From Nocardioides euryhalodurans (GTDB lineage: Bacteria; Actinomycetota; Actinomycetes; Propionibacteriales; Nocardioidaceae): 64,000 bases of DNA. The position numbers were made by a program, and so were the translations under genes. Location of the stretch: NCBI RefSeq assembly GCF_004564375.1, contig NZ_CP038267.1, positions 2,048,501-2,112,500 on the forward strand. The letters are read 5' to 3'. Positions 46,984 through 57,598 of this stretch are shown here, piece by piece (positions within the stretch are counted from its first letter, which is position 1; every line of letters begins with the position of its first letter). The notes under the pieces are model-generated. The model had not been told where the DNA came from. It saw only the letters and a list, made by a program, of their open reading frames with translations, and made no database searches.

Positions 46984-48006
46984 ATGGACGTTACGGCAAA
47001 CGCTCCGGGCTCGCCCGCAGCGCAGCCCATGATCCGGCTGGCAGGTGTCGGCAAGACGTACGCCGACGGCACCGTCGCGGTCCAGGAGCTCGACCTCGAC
47101 GTGGCGAAGGGCGAGCTGGTCTGCCTCGTCGGCCCGTCCGGGTGCGGCAAGTCGACCACGCTGAAGATGATCAACCGGCTGATCGAGCCGACCACGGGGA
47201 CGATCGAGATCGACGGCCGCGACGTGACGCGCGAGGACCCGGTCGAGCTGCGCCGCGGCATCGGCTACGTCATCCAGCAGGTCGGGCTGTTCCCGCACCA
47301 GAAGATCGAGACCAACGTGATGACGGTCCCGCTCCTCTACGGCGAGTCGAAGCCGACCGCCCGCGAGCGGGCCCACGAGCTGATGGACCTCGTGGGGCTC
47401 GACCCCTCGACGTACGCCGGCCGCTACCCCCACCAGCTCTCGGGCGGTCAGCGGCAGCGGGTGGGCGTGGCCCGGGCGCTGGCCGCCAACCCGCCGGTCC
47501 TGCTGATGGACGAGCCGTTCGGCGCGGTCGACCCGGTGGTGCGGGTGCGGCTGCAGGACGAGTTCCTGCGGCTGCAGCGCGACCTCGGCAAGACCGTCGT
47601 CCTGGTCACCCACGACATCGACGAGGCGGTCCGGATGGGCGACCGGGTCGCCGTCTTCGCGACCGGCGGCCGGCTGGCCCAGTACGCCACCCCGATGGAG
47701 CTGCTCGCGCGGCCGGCCGACGCCTTCGTCGCCGACTTCGTCGGCTCGACGCGGGGGCTGCGGCGGCTCGCCGTCACGCCGCTGCGCCGCGAGCACCTCG
47801 AGCCCATGGACGGCGTCAACGCCGGCGACCTCGGGACCGCCATCGGCCTCGACTCCTCCCTGGAGGAGGCGCTGGCCGCGATGCTGCGCGACGACCGGCC
47901 GATGGTGGGCGTCAAGGCCGACTCGGGCGCCGGTTTCGTCGGCGTGCTCACCCCCAACGGGGTGCACCAGGCGCTGCGGGCGTCGCTGGCCGACCACCCC
48001 CACTGA
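46984..48006 (+). CDS. Osmoprotectant ABC transporter ATP-binding protein
   Basis: A 340-aa ATPase: Walker A GPSGCGKST, Q-loop VIQQVGLFP, signature LSGGQRQRVGVA, Walker B LLMDEPFGAVD. The C-terminal 70 or so residues resemble a truncated CBS region (SLEEALAAMLRDD, VGVLTPNGVHQAL), as in OpuA/ProV-type ATPases that sense osmolality. It powers the two permeases encoded divergently. The ATG at 46984 has a weak AGGG upstream; ATG at 47029 would be shorter by 15 codons. Confidence 0.92.
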   Translation: MDVTANAPGSPAAQPMIRLAGVGKTYADGTVAVQELDLDVAKGELVCLVGPSGCGKSTTLKMINRLIEPTTGTIEIDGRDVTREDPVELRRGIGYVIQQVGLFPHQKIETNVMTVPLLYGESKPTARERAHELMDLVGLDPSTYAGRYPHQLSGGQRQRVGVARALAANPPVLLMDEPFGAVDPVVRVRLQDEFLRLQRDLGKTVVLVTHDIDEAVRMGDRVAVFATGGRLAQYATPMELLARPADAFVADFVGSTRGLRRLAVTPLRREHLEPMDGVNAGDLGTAIGLDSSLEEALAAMLRDDRPMVGVKADSGAGFVGVLTPNGVHQALRASLADHPH

Positions 48007-48012
48007 CCCACG

Positions 48013-48117
48013 CTGACCGGGCACTCGGGGCGGCCTTGAACGGCACGACCGGGCACTTCTGGCGCCTCGAACGCCCGGTCAGCGGCCCGGTGGCCGGCAC
48101 GATCGCCCGGTCAGCGG
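48013..48117. repeat. Intergenic repeat cluster with direct and inverted copies
   Basis: Two direct copies of a GACCGGGCACT..GGCG..CT.GAACG unit (48015-48042, 48047-48073) are followed by two copies of CGCCCGGTCAGCGG (48072-48085, 48104-48117). CTGACCGGGC at 48013 is the exact inverse of GCCCGGTCAG in these. Hairpins such as 48047-48080 can form. Lies between converging ATPase and GNAT genes and reaches into the GNAT stop. Confidence 0.75.
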
Positions 48118-49208
48118 ACGGGGACGTCCCGGTGCCAGGACTCCGTGACGTACTTGGTCTGCCACCCGAGCGCCTCGTAGAGGCCGTGCGCACCGGTCGG
48201 CGAGTCGGCGTCGACCTCGAGGCCGACTCGGTCGCGGCCGCGGGTGGCGGCGTCGGCGATGATCGTGTGGAGCAGCGCCTTGGCGACGCCGCGACCACGG
48301 GCGTCGTCGAGGACGCCGATGTAGGAGACGTACGAGCCGTCGGCGCCGTTGTTGGTCTCCAGGTAGGTCCCGATCAGCGCGCCGACGGGGATCGGCCCGA
48401 TGCCGTCGAGGTCCTCGTGCTCGAGCTCGGCCAGCCACCAGTGGTCCCACCGGTGCCCCGGGTCCTCACGGACCCGGTGCACGAACTCGCCGAAGGTCTC
48501 CTCCCACGAGTTGAAGTGGTCGCGGAAGGCCTGCTCGAGGACCTGGTGGATCGCGGAGAGGTCGACGGAGTCGGGCAGCCCGTCCTCCTCGCGACGGCGT
48601 ACGCGCCGGATCGTGACCTCACCGCGCTGCCACAGGTCGGGGTCGGGGACCAGGTCGGCCTCCTCGGCCGTGACCGGTCGGCTCATCTGGAACCAGGTCC
48701 GGACCTTGGTGAAGCCGGCCGCCTCCAGCCAGGCGTGCTGGCGGTCGTCGTCGGCGAAGGCGCCGGTGTCGATCTGCTGGACCTCGAGCTCCCGCGCGGT
48801 TCCGACCGCGCGGGCCTGCTCGTCGGCCCAGGTGAACAGCAGCCGGGAGCAGGCGTCGGCCTGCTCCTCGGGCAGCCCGCGCTCCACGACGTGGACGAAG
48901 AGCATCCGCCCCTCGGCCCGGTCGTGGACGCTCCCCCAGGCGCGGATCTCGCCCTCGGGGTCGCGGAGCACGACGTTCTCGCGCATCCGCAGGCCCCGCT
49001 CGGACACCTCGACGAGGACGTCGTCGACCGACGCTCCTGCCCACCCGCGCCCGGCGCGCTCGTGCTCGCGCAGCAGGTGGGTCAGGCGGGCGACGGTGAA
49101 GCGGTCGCCCGGGTCGGGCGGCTCGACCTTCCAGCCGTCGACGAGGTGCGCGGAATCCGCGAGGATGCCGTCGGGGTCGCTGTGGAACCGGTTGTCCTCG
49201 GGGATCAC
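48111..49208 (-). CDS. Tandem GNAT family acetyltransferase
   Basis: A 365-aa protein with two GNAT domains, a MshD/Eis-like layout. The C-terminal domain has a full acetyl-CoA motif (LDDARGRGVAKALLHTII) and YEALGWQ; the N-terminal one is less conserved (FADDDRQHAWLEAAGFTKV). MshD makes mycothiol, but such tandem GNATs are common and I do not see a MshD-defining motif. Acceptor unknown. Starts with GTG; its stop lies within the last copy of the repeat cluster. Confidence 0.78.
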   Translation of the reverse strand: MIPEDNRFHSDPDGILADSAHLVDGWKVEPPDPGDRFTVARLTHLLREHERAGRGWAGASVDDVLVEVSERGLRMRENVVLRDPEGEIRAWGSVHDRAEGRMLFVHVVERGLPEEQADACSRLLFTWADEQARAVGTARELEVQQIDTGAFADDDRQHAWLEAAGFTKVRTWFQMSRPVTAEEADLVPDPDLWQRGEVTIRRVRRREEDGLPDSVDLSAIHQVLEQAFRDHFNSWEETFGEFVHRVREDPGHRWDHWWLAELEHEDLDGIGPIPVGALIGTYLETNNGADGSYVSYIGVLDDARGRGVAKALLHTIIADAATRGRDRVGLEVDADSPTGAHGLYEALGWQTKYVTESWHRDVPVR

Positions 49209-49261
49209 GTCAGGTCATTCTGCCGCACCGCGGGAGCAGGCCCCCCAGCGGTCGGACTCGC

Positions 49262-49840
49262 TCAGGCGCGCAGCCGGGCGGGCTCGGCCTGCCAGGCAGC
49301 CAGCTCGGCCCGCAGCACGTCGGCCTCCTGCTCGAGCTCGGCGACCCGCAGCACCGCCTCGGCGGCACGCTCCTCGGCCTCCTCGAGCCGCACCGTGACC
49401 GCGCGACCCTCCTGCTCGGCCAGCTCGGCCCGCCGCGCCTCCGCGTTGAACTTGCGCGTCGCCTCGGCCGCCCGCTTCTGGGCCTCGCTGAGCGCGCTCT
49501 CGAGCTCGGTGAGGGCCAGCTCCTGCTGGTCGACGCGCGACTTCATCGAGTCGGCGAAGGCAGTGTGCTCGGCGGTGCGCTCCTCGGTGAGGGAGCGGTA
49601 GGCCTGCGCCTGCTCGGCGCGGTCGCGTGCCGCGTCGCGGCGCGTCTGCATGAGCTCGGAGTGGGTGATCCGGGTGGCGGCAGCGCCGAGCACCACGGCG
49701 GACACGGCGGCGAACGCCTGGAACCAGGCGACGTCACCGAGGAACGCCGCGGTCACGAGGACCGCGGCGATCGTCAGCAGGGAAACGGCGACGGTGAGGC
49801 GCGTGCTGCGCTGTCGCCGACGTGCGGTCGGGGAAGACAT
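49262..49840 (-). CDS. Two-helix membrane protein with long coiled coil
   Basis: A 192-aa protein with a basic N-terminus, two close membrane helices (LTVAVSLLTIAAVLVTAAFL, FQAFAAVSAVVLGAAAT), then a cytosolic coiled coil of Glu/Ala/Arg repeats (about 65-190). This topology recalls divisome- or wolf-like scaffold proteins, though no specific family is recognised. Sits just downstream of DUF3180 on the same strand. Confidence 0.7.
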   Translation of the reverse strand: MSSPTARRRQRSTRLTVAVSLLTIAAVLVTAAFLGDVAWFQAFAAVSAVVLGAAATRITHSELMQTRRDAARDRAEQAQAYRSLTEERTAEHTAFADSMKSRVDQQELALTELESALSEAQKRAAEATRKFNAEARRAELAEQEGRAVTVRLEEAEERAAEAVLRVAELEQEADVLRAELAAWQAEPARLRA

Positions 49841-49849
49841 ACCACGAGA

Positions 49850-50344
49850 CTATTGCGCCGCGTCGTCTTTTCTGACACGACACGCACGCTCCAGGAGCAG
49901 TGCCCCGACGACGATCGTCACACCGGCCGCTCCGGCCAGCAGCGAACGGAGGATCCGCTGGTCGGCGAGCTCACCGGGCACCCCGAGCCAGCTGACGGCA
50001 TAGCCGACGTACGCGCCGGCCGCGAGGCCGCCCACGACGACGCAGGCGCGGGCCAGCACCAACCGGTTGACGGCCCGGTGCGGCTCGAGCCACTCCCGGC
50101 GTACGTGCAGCGAGCGGTGGGTGACCCAGGCCGTGGCCAGCAGCACGGCACCCACGAAGAACAGCGCGAGCGGCTGCAGCCAGCTGATGACCGGGGCGTT
50201 GCCCAGCCGGTCGGCGACGGGGTGGAGCAGCCAGCCCGCCACGAGACCGACGATGACCGAGCCGCCGACCGTGGCCGGGGAGGTCGGCTGGAGCCGTCCT
50301 TCGACCGGTCCGTCCGGCTCCTCGCCCGACGGACCGTCGGTCAC
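49850..50344 (-). CDS. DUF3180 family membrane protein
   Basis: A 164-aa protein with four predicted helices, the actinobacterial DUF3180 layout (GGSVIVGLVAGWLLHP first). The family is found next to fol genes in actinobacteria, as here: the GTG start overlaps the folK stop (GTGA). Function unknown. Confidence 0.8.
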   Translation of the reverse strand: MTDGPSGEEPDGPVEGRLQPTSPATVGGSVIVGLVAGWLLHPVADRLGNAPVISWLQPLALFFVGAVLLATAWVTHRSLHVRREWLEPHRAVNRLVLARACVVVGGLAAGAYVGYAVSWLGVPGELADQRILRSLLAGAAGVTIVVGALLLERACRVRKDDAAQ

Positions 50345-50910
50345 TGGAGCTCGAGCGCCAGGTCGTCGCGGCGCGTGAGGCCGGAGGCGTCGACCCCGTC
50401 GAGCAGCTCCTTGACGGCCCCTGCGTCGGGAAGCACGGCGTCGGGCTCGAGGTCGTGCCAGGGCTGGAGCACGAACGCGCGCTCGTGGGCGCGCGGGTGG
50501 GGCAGCCGCAGGTTGTCGTCGTCGGCCCGACGGTCGCCGACGACGATCACGTCGACGTCGAGCGTCCGCGGGGCGTTGCGGATCTCGCTGCGCTCACGGT
50601 CGTAGGCGTCCTCGACGGCGAGGGCCCGGTCCAGCAGCCGGTGGGCGGCCAGGGTGGTGTCGAGGAGCACCACGGCGTTGAGGTAGGGACCGGCGTCGTC
50701 GGGGCTGTCGACCGGCTCGGTCTCGTAGACCGGGGAGACCGCGGTGACCCAGACGTCGGGGGTGTCGGCGATCGCGTCGACGGCGCCCTGGAGCGACGAC
50801 ATCCGGTCACCGAGGTTGGAACCCAGGGCGAGCACCGCACGCCGGATCGGGCGCATCTCGCCGGTCAGGGTGTCGGCATCGATGATGTTCGGGTTGGGCG
50901 TCTCGGTCAC
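50341..50910 (-). CDS. folK: 6-hydroxymethyl-7,8-dihydropterin pyrophosphokinase
   Basis: Third enzyme of the folate branch, activating the pterin with ATP. The 189-aa protein has LALGSNLGDR, PVYETEP, and the PRTLDVDVI signature, then LPHPRAHERAFVLQPW. About 35 residues precede the usual start; GTG at 50910 overlaps the folB stop (GTGA), which fixes it. Confidence 0.94.
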   Translation of the reverse strand: MTETPNPNIIDADTLTGEMRPIRRAVLALGSNLGDRMSSLQGAVDAIADTPDVWVTAVSPVYETEPVDSPDDAGPYLNAVVLLDTTLAAHRLLDRALAVEDAYDRERSEIRNAPRTLDVDVIVVGDRRADDDNLRLPHPRAHERAFVLQPWHDLEPDAVLPDAGAVKELLDGVDASGLTRRDDLALELQ

Positions 50911-51278
50911 AGGATGTCCCTCACGTCTCTCCGGATCGTCAGTGCCACGTCGGCGAACGCTGCCTCGATCGGGGCATCCGGCTTGTGCACCGTCACCCGC
51001 ACCCATTCAACACGATCGGCCGAAAGGGCCACGTCCGCGATCCGCTGGGCGAGCGTCTCGATCAGGTCGACCGGGTCCGACTCGACAGCGGCCTTCGCTC
51101 GGGCCACGAGGGTTCCGTAGTCGGCCGTGTCCTGCAAGTCGTCGCTGGCCGCTGCCGGACGGGTGTCGAGGCCCAGCGTGAGATCGATCACGAACACCTG
51201 GCCGTCGCGCCGCTCGTGGTCGAAGACGCCGTGGTGCCCGAAGCACTCGATGCCCGTGATGGTGAGCTCGTCGGTCAT
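50907..51278 (-). CDS. folB: Dihydroneopterin aldolase
   Basis: Cleaves dihydroneopterin to hydroxymethyl-dihydropterin. The 123-aa protein has the conserved ITGIECFGHHGVF start, DYGTLVARA and LIETLAQRIAD with the catalytic and pterin-binding residues. The ATG overlaps the folP stop (ATGA) and the gene's own stop overlaps folK. Confidence 0.94.
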   Translation of the reverse strand: MTDELTITGIECFGHHGVFDHERRDGQVFVIDLTLGLDTRPAAASDDLQDTADYGTLVARAKAAVESDPVDLIETLAQRIADVALSADRVEWVRVTVHKPDAPIEAAFADVALTIRRDVRDIL

Positions 51279-52099
51279 GGATGCTCCTGCTCCAGGCGTT
51301 CCAGCACGGCGAGCGCGTCGGCGCTCGCCCGGACGTCGTGCACGCGGATCGCCCACACCCCCCGCTGCGCGAGCAGCAGGGTCAGCGCGGTGCTGGCGGA
51401 CTCGCGTTCGCCGACCGCCCGGGGGCTGCCGTCCGCGCCACGGAGCAGGCTGCCGAGGAAGGACTTGCGACTGCCACCGACCAGCAGCGGGTGACCGAGC
51501 GCGTGGAGCCGGTCGAGTCCGGCGACCAGCGCCCAGTTGTGGTCGGCGGTCTTGGCGAAGCCGAGTCCCGGGTCAAGCACCAGACGATCGGCGGGGATGC
51601 CGGCGGCCAGGGCGGCCGAGGCCCGCTCCGACAGCTCGCGGACGACGGCCGCGACGACCCCGCCCGGCTCGTCGTACGACGCCAGGTCCTGCATCCGGTC
51701 GGCGTGCCCGCGCCAGTGCATGGCGACGTACGTCGCCCCGGACTCGGCGACCACGTCGAGGATCGCGGGGTCGGCGAGCCCCCCGGAGACGTCGTTGACG
51801 ACGGCCGCGCCGGCGGCCACGGCCGCGCGCGCCACCTCGGAGCGCATCGTGTCGACCGAGACCACGGCACCGTCCCCGGCGAGTGCCTCGACCACCGGGA
51901 CGACCCGGGCCAGCTCCTCCTCGACCAGGGGACGCGTGGCTCCCGGCCGCGTCGACTCGCCCCCGACGTCGAGGATGTCGGCGCCCTCGGCGAGCAGCCG
52001 GCGGCCGTGGGCCACCGCGGCGGCCGTCTCGACGAAGAGACCCCCGTCGGAGAACGAGTCGGGGGTGACGTTGACGATGCCCATCAGCCGCGCAGACAC
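51275..52099 (-). CDS. folP: Dihydropteroate synthase
   Basis: Couples the pterin to p-aminobenzoate, the sulfonamide target. The 274-aa TIM barrel has MGIVNVTPDSFSDGG, ADILDVGGESTRPGA and VNDVSGG motifs, and LVGGSRKSFLG. GTG at 52099, 8 bp after folE, begins SARLMGIVN; a weak GAGA precedes it. Translationally coupled to folB. Confidence 0.94.
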   Translation of the reverse strand: MSARLMGIVNVTPDSFSDGGLFVETAAAVAHGRRLLAEGADILDVGGESTRPGATRPLVEEELARVVPVVEALAGDGAVVSVDTMRSEVARAAVAAGAAVVNDVSGGLADPAILDVVAESGATYVAMHWRGHADRMQDLASYDEPGGVVAAVVRELSERASAALAAGIPADRLVLDPGLGFAKTADHNWALVAGLDRLHALGHPLLVGGSRKSFLGSLLRGADGSPRAVGERESASTALTLLLAQRGVWAIRVHDVRASADALAVLERLEQEHP

Positions 52100-52107
52100 G
52101 ATCTCGA

Positions 52108-52718
52108 CTACGGCCTCTGGTGGATCAGGGCCAGCGCCTCCGCGCGGGTCGCGGGCTCGCGCATCATGCCGCGCATCGCGGAGGTGATGGTGCGGGCGCC
52201 GGCCTTGCGGACCCCGCGCATCGTCATGCAGAGGTGCTCGGCCTCGATCACGACGATCACCCCCCGGGGCTCCAGGATCTCCATGAGGGCGTCGGCGACC
52301 TGCGTGGTGAGCCGCTCCTGCACCTGCGGCCGCTTGGCGTAGACGTCGACCAGCCGCGCCAGCTTGGAGAGCCCGGTGATCTTGCCCGACGCGGCCGGGA
52401 TGTAGCCCACGTGGGCGACGCCCGTGAACGGCACCAGGTGGTGCTCGCACATCGACCACAGCTCGATGTCCCGGACCAGCACCATCTCGTCGTGGCCGAG
52501 GTCGAAGGTCGTGGTGAGCACGTCCTCGGGTGTCTGCCGCAGGCCCGTGGTCAGCTCTGCCCAGGCCCGCGCGACGCGGGCGGGCGTCTCGTGCAACCCC
52601 TCGCGGCCGGGGTCCTCGCCGATCGCCAGCAGCAGCTCGCGCACGGCGGCCTCGGCCCGCGCGTGGTCGAACGCGGGGACCTCGTCCGGGTCGCGCTGCG
52701 GCAGCGAGATCGGGTCGG

Positions 52719-52722
<4 letters not shown>
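52108..52722 (-). CDS. folE: GTP cyclohydrolase I
   Basis: First folate enzyme, making dihydroneopterin triphosphate from GTP. The 204-aa protein has [22 protein letters not shown] with zinc ligands (C, H, H) and the [11 protein letters not shown] and [10 protein letters not shown] blocks. ATG overlaps the ftsH stop (ATGA). It opens folE-folP-folB-folK; the dihydrofolate steps are elsewhere. Confidence 0.95.
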
Positions 52723-54773
<2,051 letters not shown>

Positions 54774-54892
54774 GTACTTCTCTTCGAGTCAGGTCGAGCA
54801 GGGTGGACAGGAGTCTCGGTCATTCTCGCAGGCGGGCCCAACGGGGGCGAACGGACGGCCGCCTGGCCGGTCGGGAGGACGTTATTGGTGGC

Positions 54893-54958
54893 TAACGGTG
54901 GATGCGAGGCGCTCCACACGGGCTGCAACGCGTGTGGAGCGCATCCGATCCGCCGTTA
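54893..54958. repeat. 66-bp palindrome in the hpt-ftsH gap
   Basis: Core GCGCTCCACACG / CGTGTGGAGCGC perfect 12-bp arms with an 8-nt centre, then outer partly paired arms TAACGG...GGATGC and GCATCC...CCGTTA. It lies in the 228-bp gap upstream of ftsH. It may terminate the hpt transcript or regulate ftsH; it is much longer than the window's other hairpins. Confidence 0.7.
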
Positions 54959-55001
54959 CCCGCCGTGCGACGCCCGGGCCGAAGGGTGCGGAGTGCCTCC
55001 C

Positions 55002-55553
55002 TCAGGAGTAGACGTGCGGCGCGAGGGTGCCGATGTCGCGCAGGTTGCGGTACTTCTCGCGGTAGTCGAGGCCGTAGCCGACGACGAACTCGTTCGGGAT
55101 GTCCCAGCCGACGTACTTCACGTCGACGGGCATCTGGAGCGCCTCGGGCTTGCGGAGCAGGGTGCAGATCTCGACGCTGGCCGGCTCGCGCGAGGCGAGG
55201 TTGGAGGTCAGCCACGACAGGGTGAGGCCGGTGTCGATGATCTCGTCGACGATGACGACGTCGCGACCGCTGATGTCGGTGTCGAGGTCCTTGAGGATCC
55301 GCACGACGCCGCTGGACTTGGTGCCGGAGCCGTAGGACGAGATCGCCATCCAGTCCATCTCGAGGTGGCGGGTGAAGCTGCGGGCGAGGTCGGCCATGAC
55401 CATCACGGCGCCGCGCAGGATGCCGACGATGAGGAGGTCGCGCCCGGCGTAGTCCTCCTCGATCTGGGCGGCCAGCTCACCGAGCCGCTCCCGGATCTGG
55501 GCCTCGGTGAAGAGGACGTTGACCAGGTCGTCGTCGACGTGCGAGGCATCCAT
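55002..55553 (-). CDS. hpt: Hypoxanthine phosphoribosyltransferase
   Basis: Salvages hypoxanthine and guanine with PRPP to IMP and GMP. The 183-aa protein has the PRPP motif VVIVDEIIDTGLT, LRGAVMVMADL, and the C-terminal DIPNEFVVGYGLDY purine site. ATG start; tilS lies 5 bp upstream, and the tilS-hpt-ftsH order is conserved widely. Confidence 0.95.
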   Translation of the reverse strand: MDASHVDDDLVNVLFTEAQIRERLGELAAQIEEDYAGRDLLIVGILRGAVMVMADLARSFTRHLEMDWMAISSYGSGTKSSGVVRILKDLDTDISGRDVVIVDEIIDTGLTLSWLTSNLASREPASVEICTLLRKPEALQMPVDVKYVGWDIPNEFVVGYGLDYREKYRNLRDIGTLAPHVYS

Positions 55554-55558
55554 GGACG

Positions 55559-56539
55559 TCAGGATTCCACAGTCGTGGGCCGGAACCGCAGGTGCCCGGC
55601 CTCGCGGACCGCCGTGACGTGGCCGGGCAGCTGGACCTGGCCGCTGATGTCACCCGCCGCGAGGTCGACCAGGGCCCGGACGTGGACGTGGAAGAGGTCC
55701 GCGTCCACGGCTCCGGCGGCGAGCGCGGCCAGCCTCAGCACCCGGCTGGCTACGGCCTCGTCGAGGTCGTGGAGCGCCCCCAGCGGGAGGCCGTCGGAAC
55801 CGTCGAGGGCGTCGTGGGCCACCGCAGCCATCCGGTCGAGCGCCTCCATGTCGGGGCGGAGCATGGCCGCGGTCCGGGCCAGGGTCTGGGCGACCCCCGG
55901 GCCGAGCTCGCGCTCGAGCACGGGTAGCACGACGTGGCGGACCCGGCTGCGGGTGAACCGCGGGTCCTCGTTGTGGGGGTCGTCCCACCAGGCGATGTCC
56001 TCGGCGCGGCACGCCGCCTCGGTCTCGGCCCGGGTCACGTCGAGGAGCGGACGCACGAAGACGCCGTACGCCGGTCGCATGCCGGCGATCGAGCGGCCAC
56101 CGCTGCCGCGGGCGAGCCCGAGCAGCACGGTCTCGGCCTGGTCGTCGAGGGTGTGGCCGAGCAGCACCCGGCGCGCACCGGCGCGGCCGGCGAGCTCCTC
56201 CAGCACGGCGTAGCGCGCCTGGCGGGCGGCCGCCTCGGGTCCCTGGCCCGCCCCCTCGACCCGCACCCGGGCGCTCGCGGTCTCGTCGGCCCCGAGCCTG
56301 GCCATCTGGGCCACCACCAGGTCGGCCCGCCCCGCCGACCCGTCCTGCAGGCCGTGGTCGACGGTCGCCCCGAGGACGAGCACCTCGATCCGGTGGGCCT
56401 CGTGGACGGTGGCGGCCAGCAGGGCGAGCGAGTCGGCGCCGCCGGAGCAGGCGACCAGGACCCGGTCGGCGGGCTCGAGGCCCGCCAGCGACCGGCGTAC
56501 GGCGCGACGGCAGGCGGCGACCGCCGGAGGCAGTGCCAC
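55559..56539 (-). CDS. tilS: tRNA(Ile)-lysidine synthase
   Basis: Modifies C34 of tRNA-Ile(CAU) to lysidine, needed to read AUA. The 326-aa protein has the N-type ATP-pyrophosphatase P-loop VACSGGADSLALL, LGHTLDDQAETVLLGL, and WWDDPHNEDPRFTRSRVR. GTG at 56539 gives the standard start; the frame stays open further upstream but overlaps the next gene. Short form without the extra C-terminal domain. Confidence 0.93.
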   Translation of the reverse strand: MALPPAVAACRRAVRRSLAGLEPADRVLVACSGGADSLALLAATVHEAHRIEVLVLGATVDHGLQDGSAGRADLVVAQMARLGADETASARVRVEGAGQGPEAAARQARYAVLEELAGRAGARRVLLGHTLDDQAETVLLGLARGSGGRSIAGMRPAYGVFVRPLLDVTRAETEAACRAEDIAWWDDPHNEDPRFTRSRVRHVVLPVLERELGPGVAQTLARTAAMLRPDMEALDRMAAVAHDALDGSDGLPLGALHDLDEAVASRVLRLAALAAGAVDADLFHVHVRALVDLAAGDISGQVQLPGHVTAVREAGHLRFRPTTVES

Positions 56540-56543
56540 CGGC

Positions 56544-57569
56544 CTAGAGCACCCGCGAGACCCAGGCGTCCGGGTCCGCGATCTCGGCCTTGGACGGGAG
56601 GTTCGCCGGGCCGTCCCAGACGGCGTTGAACTCGGCCATCCCCACCTTGTCCACGACGCCACGGACGAACTTCGCGCCGTCGCGGTACTGCGCCATCTTG
56701 GCGTCGAGGCCGAGCATCCGGCGCAAGAACCTGTCGAGGACCCCGATGCCCTGGCGACGCTGGTCGAACTTCTTCCGGATGGCCGCGACCGAGCCGATGA
56801 CCTGGGGACCGACGCCGTCCATGACGACGTCGGCGTGGCCCTCGAGCAACGACATCACCCCGGTGACCCGCTCGAGGATCTGCTTCTGCTCCGGTGAGCC
56901 GAGCGCGTCGAGCAGACTGCCTCCCCCGCCGCCGCGGAGAGCCTCGGAGACGCGCCTGACGCCGTCCTCGAGCGCCGCACCGGGATCGACGGTCTCGGCG
57001 AGCGCCGCGATCTCGGAGGCGAGGTGGTCACGCAGCCACGGGACGGCCGTGAACTGCACCCGGTGGGTCTCCTCGTGGAGGCAGACCCACAGTCGGAAGT
57101 CCTGCGGGTCCGCCCGGAGCTCGCGCTCGACGTGGACGATGTTGGGGGCCACGAGCAGCAGCCGGCCGGCCGGGTCGTGGAAGGGGTCGAACTGGCCCAG
57201 CACCTTGCCGGCGAGGAAGCCGAGCAGCAGCCCGACCTCGGCGCCGGTGACGCGCGAGCCGACCGCCTGGGCCAGCCCGTTGGGCGGCCCCTTCTTCTCC
57301 GAGAGCTTCTCGATGACCGGGCCGAGCATGGTGGAGAAGGCGTCGGCGTTGGCCTGCACCCAGCCGGCGCGGTCGACGACGAGGACCGGCGCGCTGCGGT
57401 CGGCGGCGACCAGTCCCGTGAAGTCTCGGACCAGCCCGGTGGAGCGGTCGGCCGCGGTCCGGAGCTCGGCCACCACGGCGGCGGCCTGATCGGGGGTCAC
57501 CTCGGGACCCCTGCCCGCCAACCGGGATCCGATGTTGACGGCGAGGTCCCAGTCGACCATGGAGTCCAT
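56544..57569 (-). CDS. Zinc-dependent metalloprotease-fold protein (DUF2342)
   Basis: A 341-aa actinobacterial protein with an HExxH-type motif, [12 protein letters not shown], and a downstream Glu/His ([15 protein letters not shown]). The family is described as zinc-dependent or F420-biosynthesis-associated, but its job is unresolved. Sits between dacB and tilS, the same order as in mycobacteria. Starts ATG. Confidence 0.82.
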   Translation of the reverse strand: MDSMVDWDLAVNIGSRLAGRGPEVTPDQAAAVVAELRTAADRSTGLVRDFTGLVAADRSAPVLVVDRAGWVQANADAFSTMLGPVIEKLSEKKGPPNGLAQAVGSRVTGAEVGLLLGFLAGKVLGQFDPFHDPAGRLLLVAPNIVHVERELRADPQDFRLWVCLHEETHRVQFTAVPWLRDHLASEIAALAETVDPGAALEDGVRRVSEALRGGGGGSLLDALGSPEQKQILERVTGVMSLLEGHADVVMDGVGPQVIGSVAAIRKKFDQRRQGIGVLDRFLRRMLGLDAKMAQYRDGAKFVRGVVDKVGMAEFNAVWDGPANLPSKAEIADPDAWVSRVL

Positions 57570-57598
57570 GCGCCGACCCTACGCGTGACGGCAACCGC

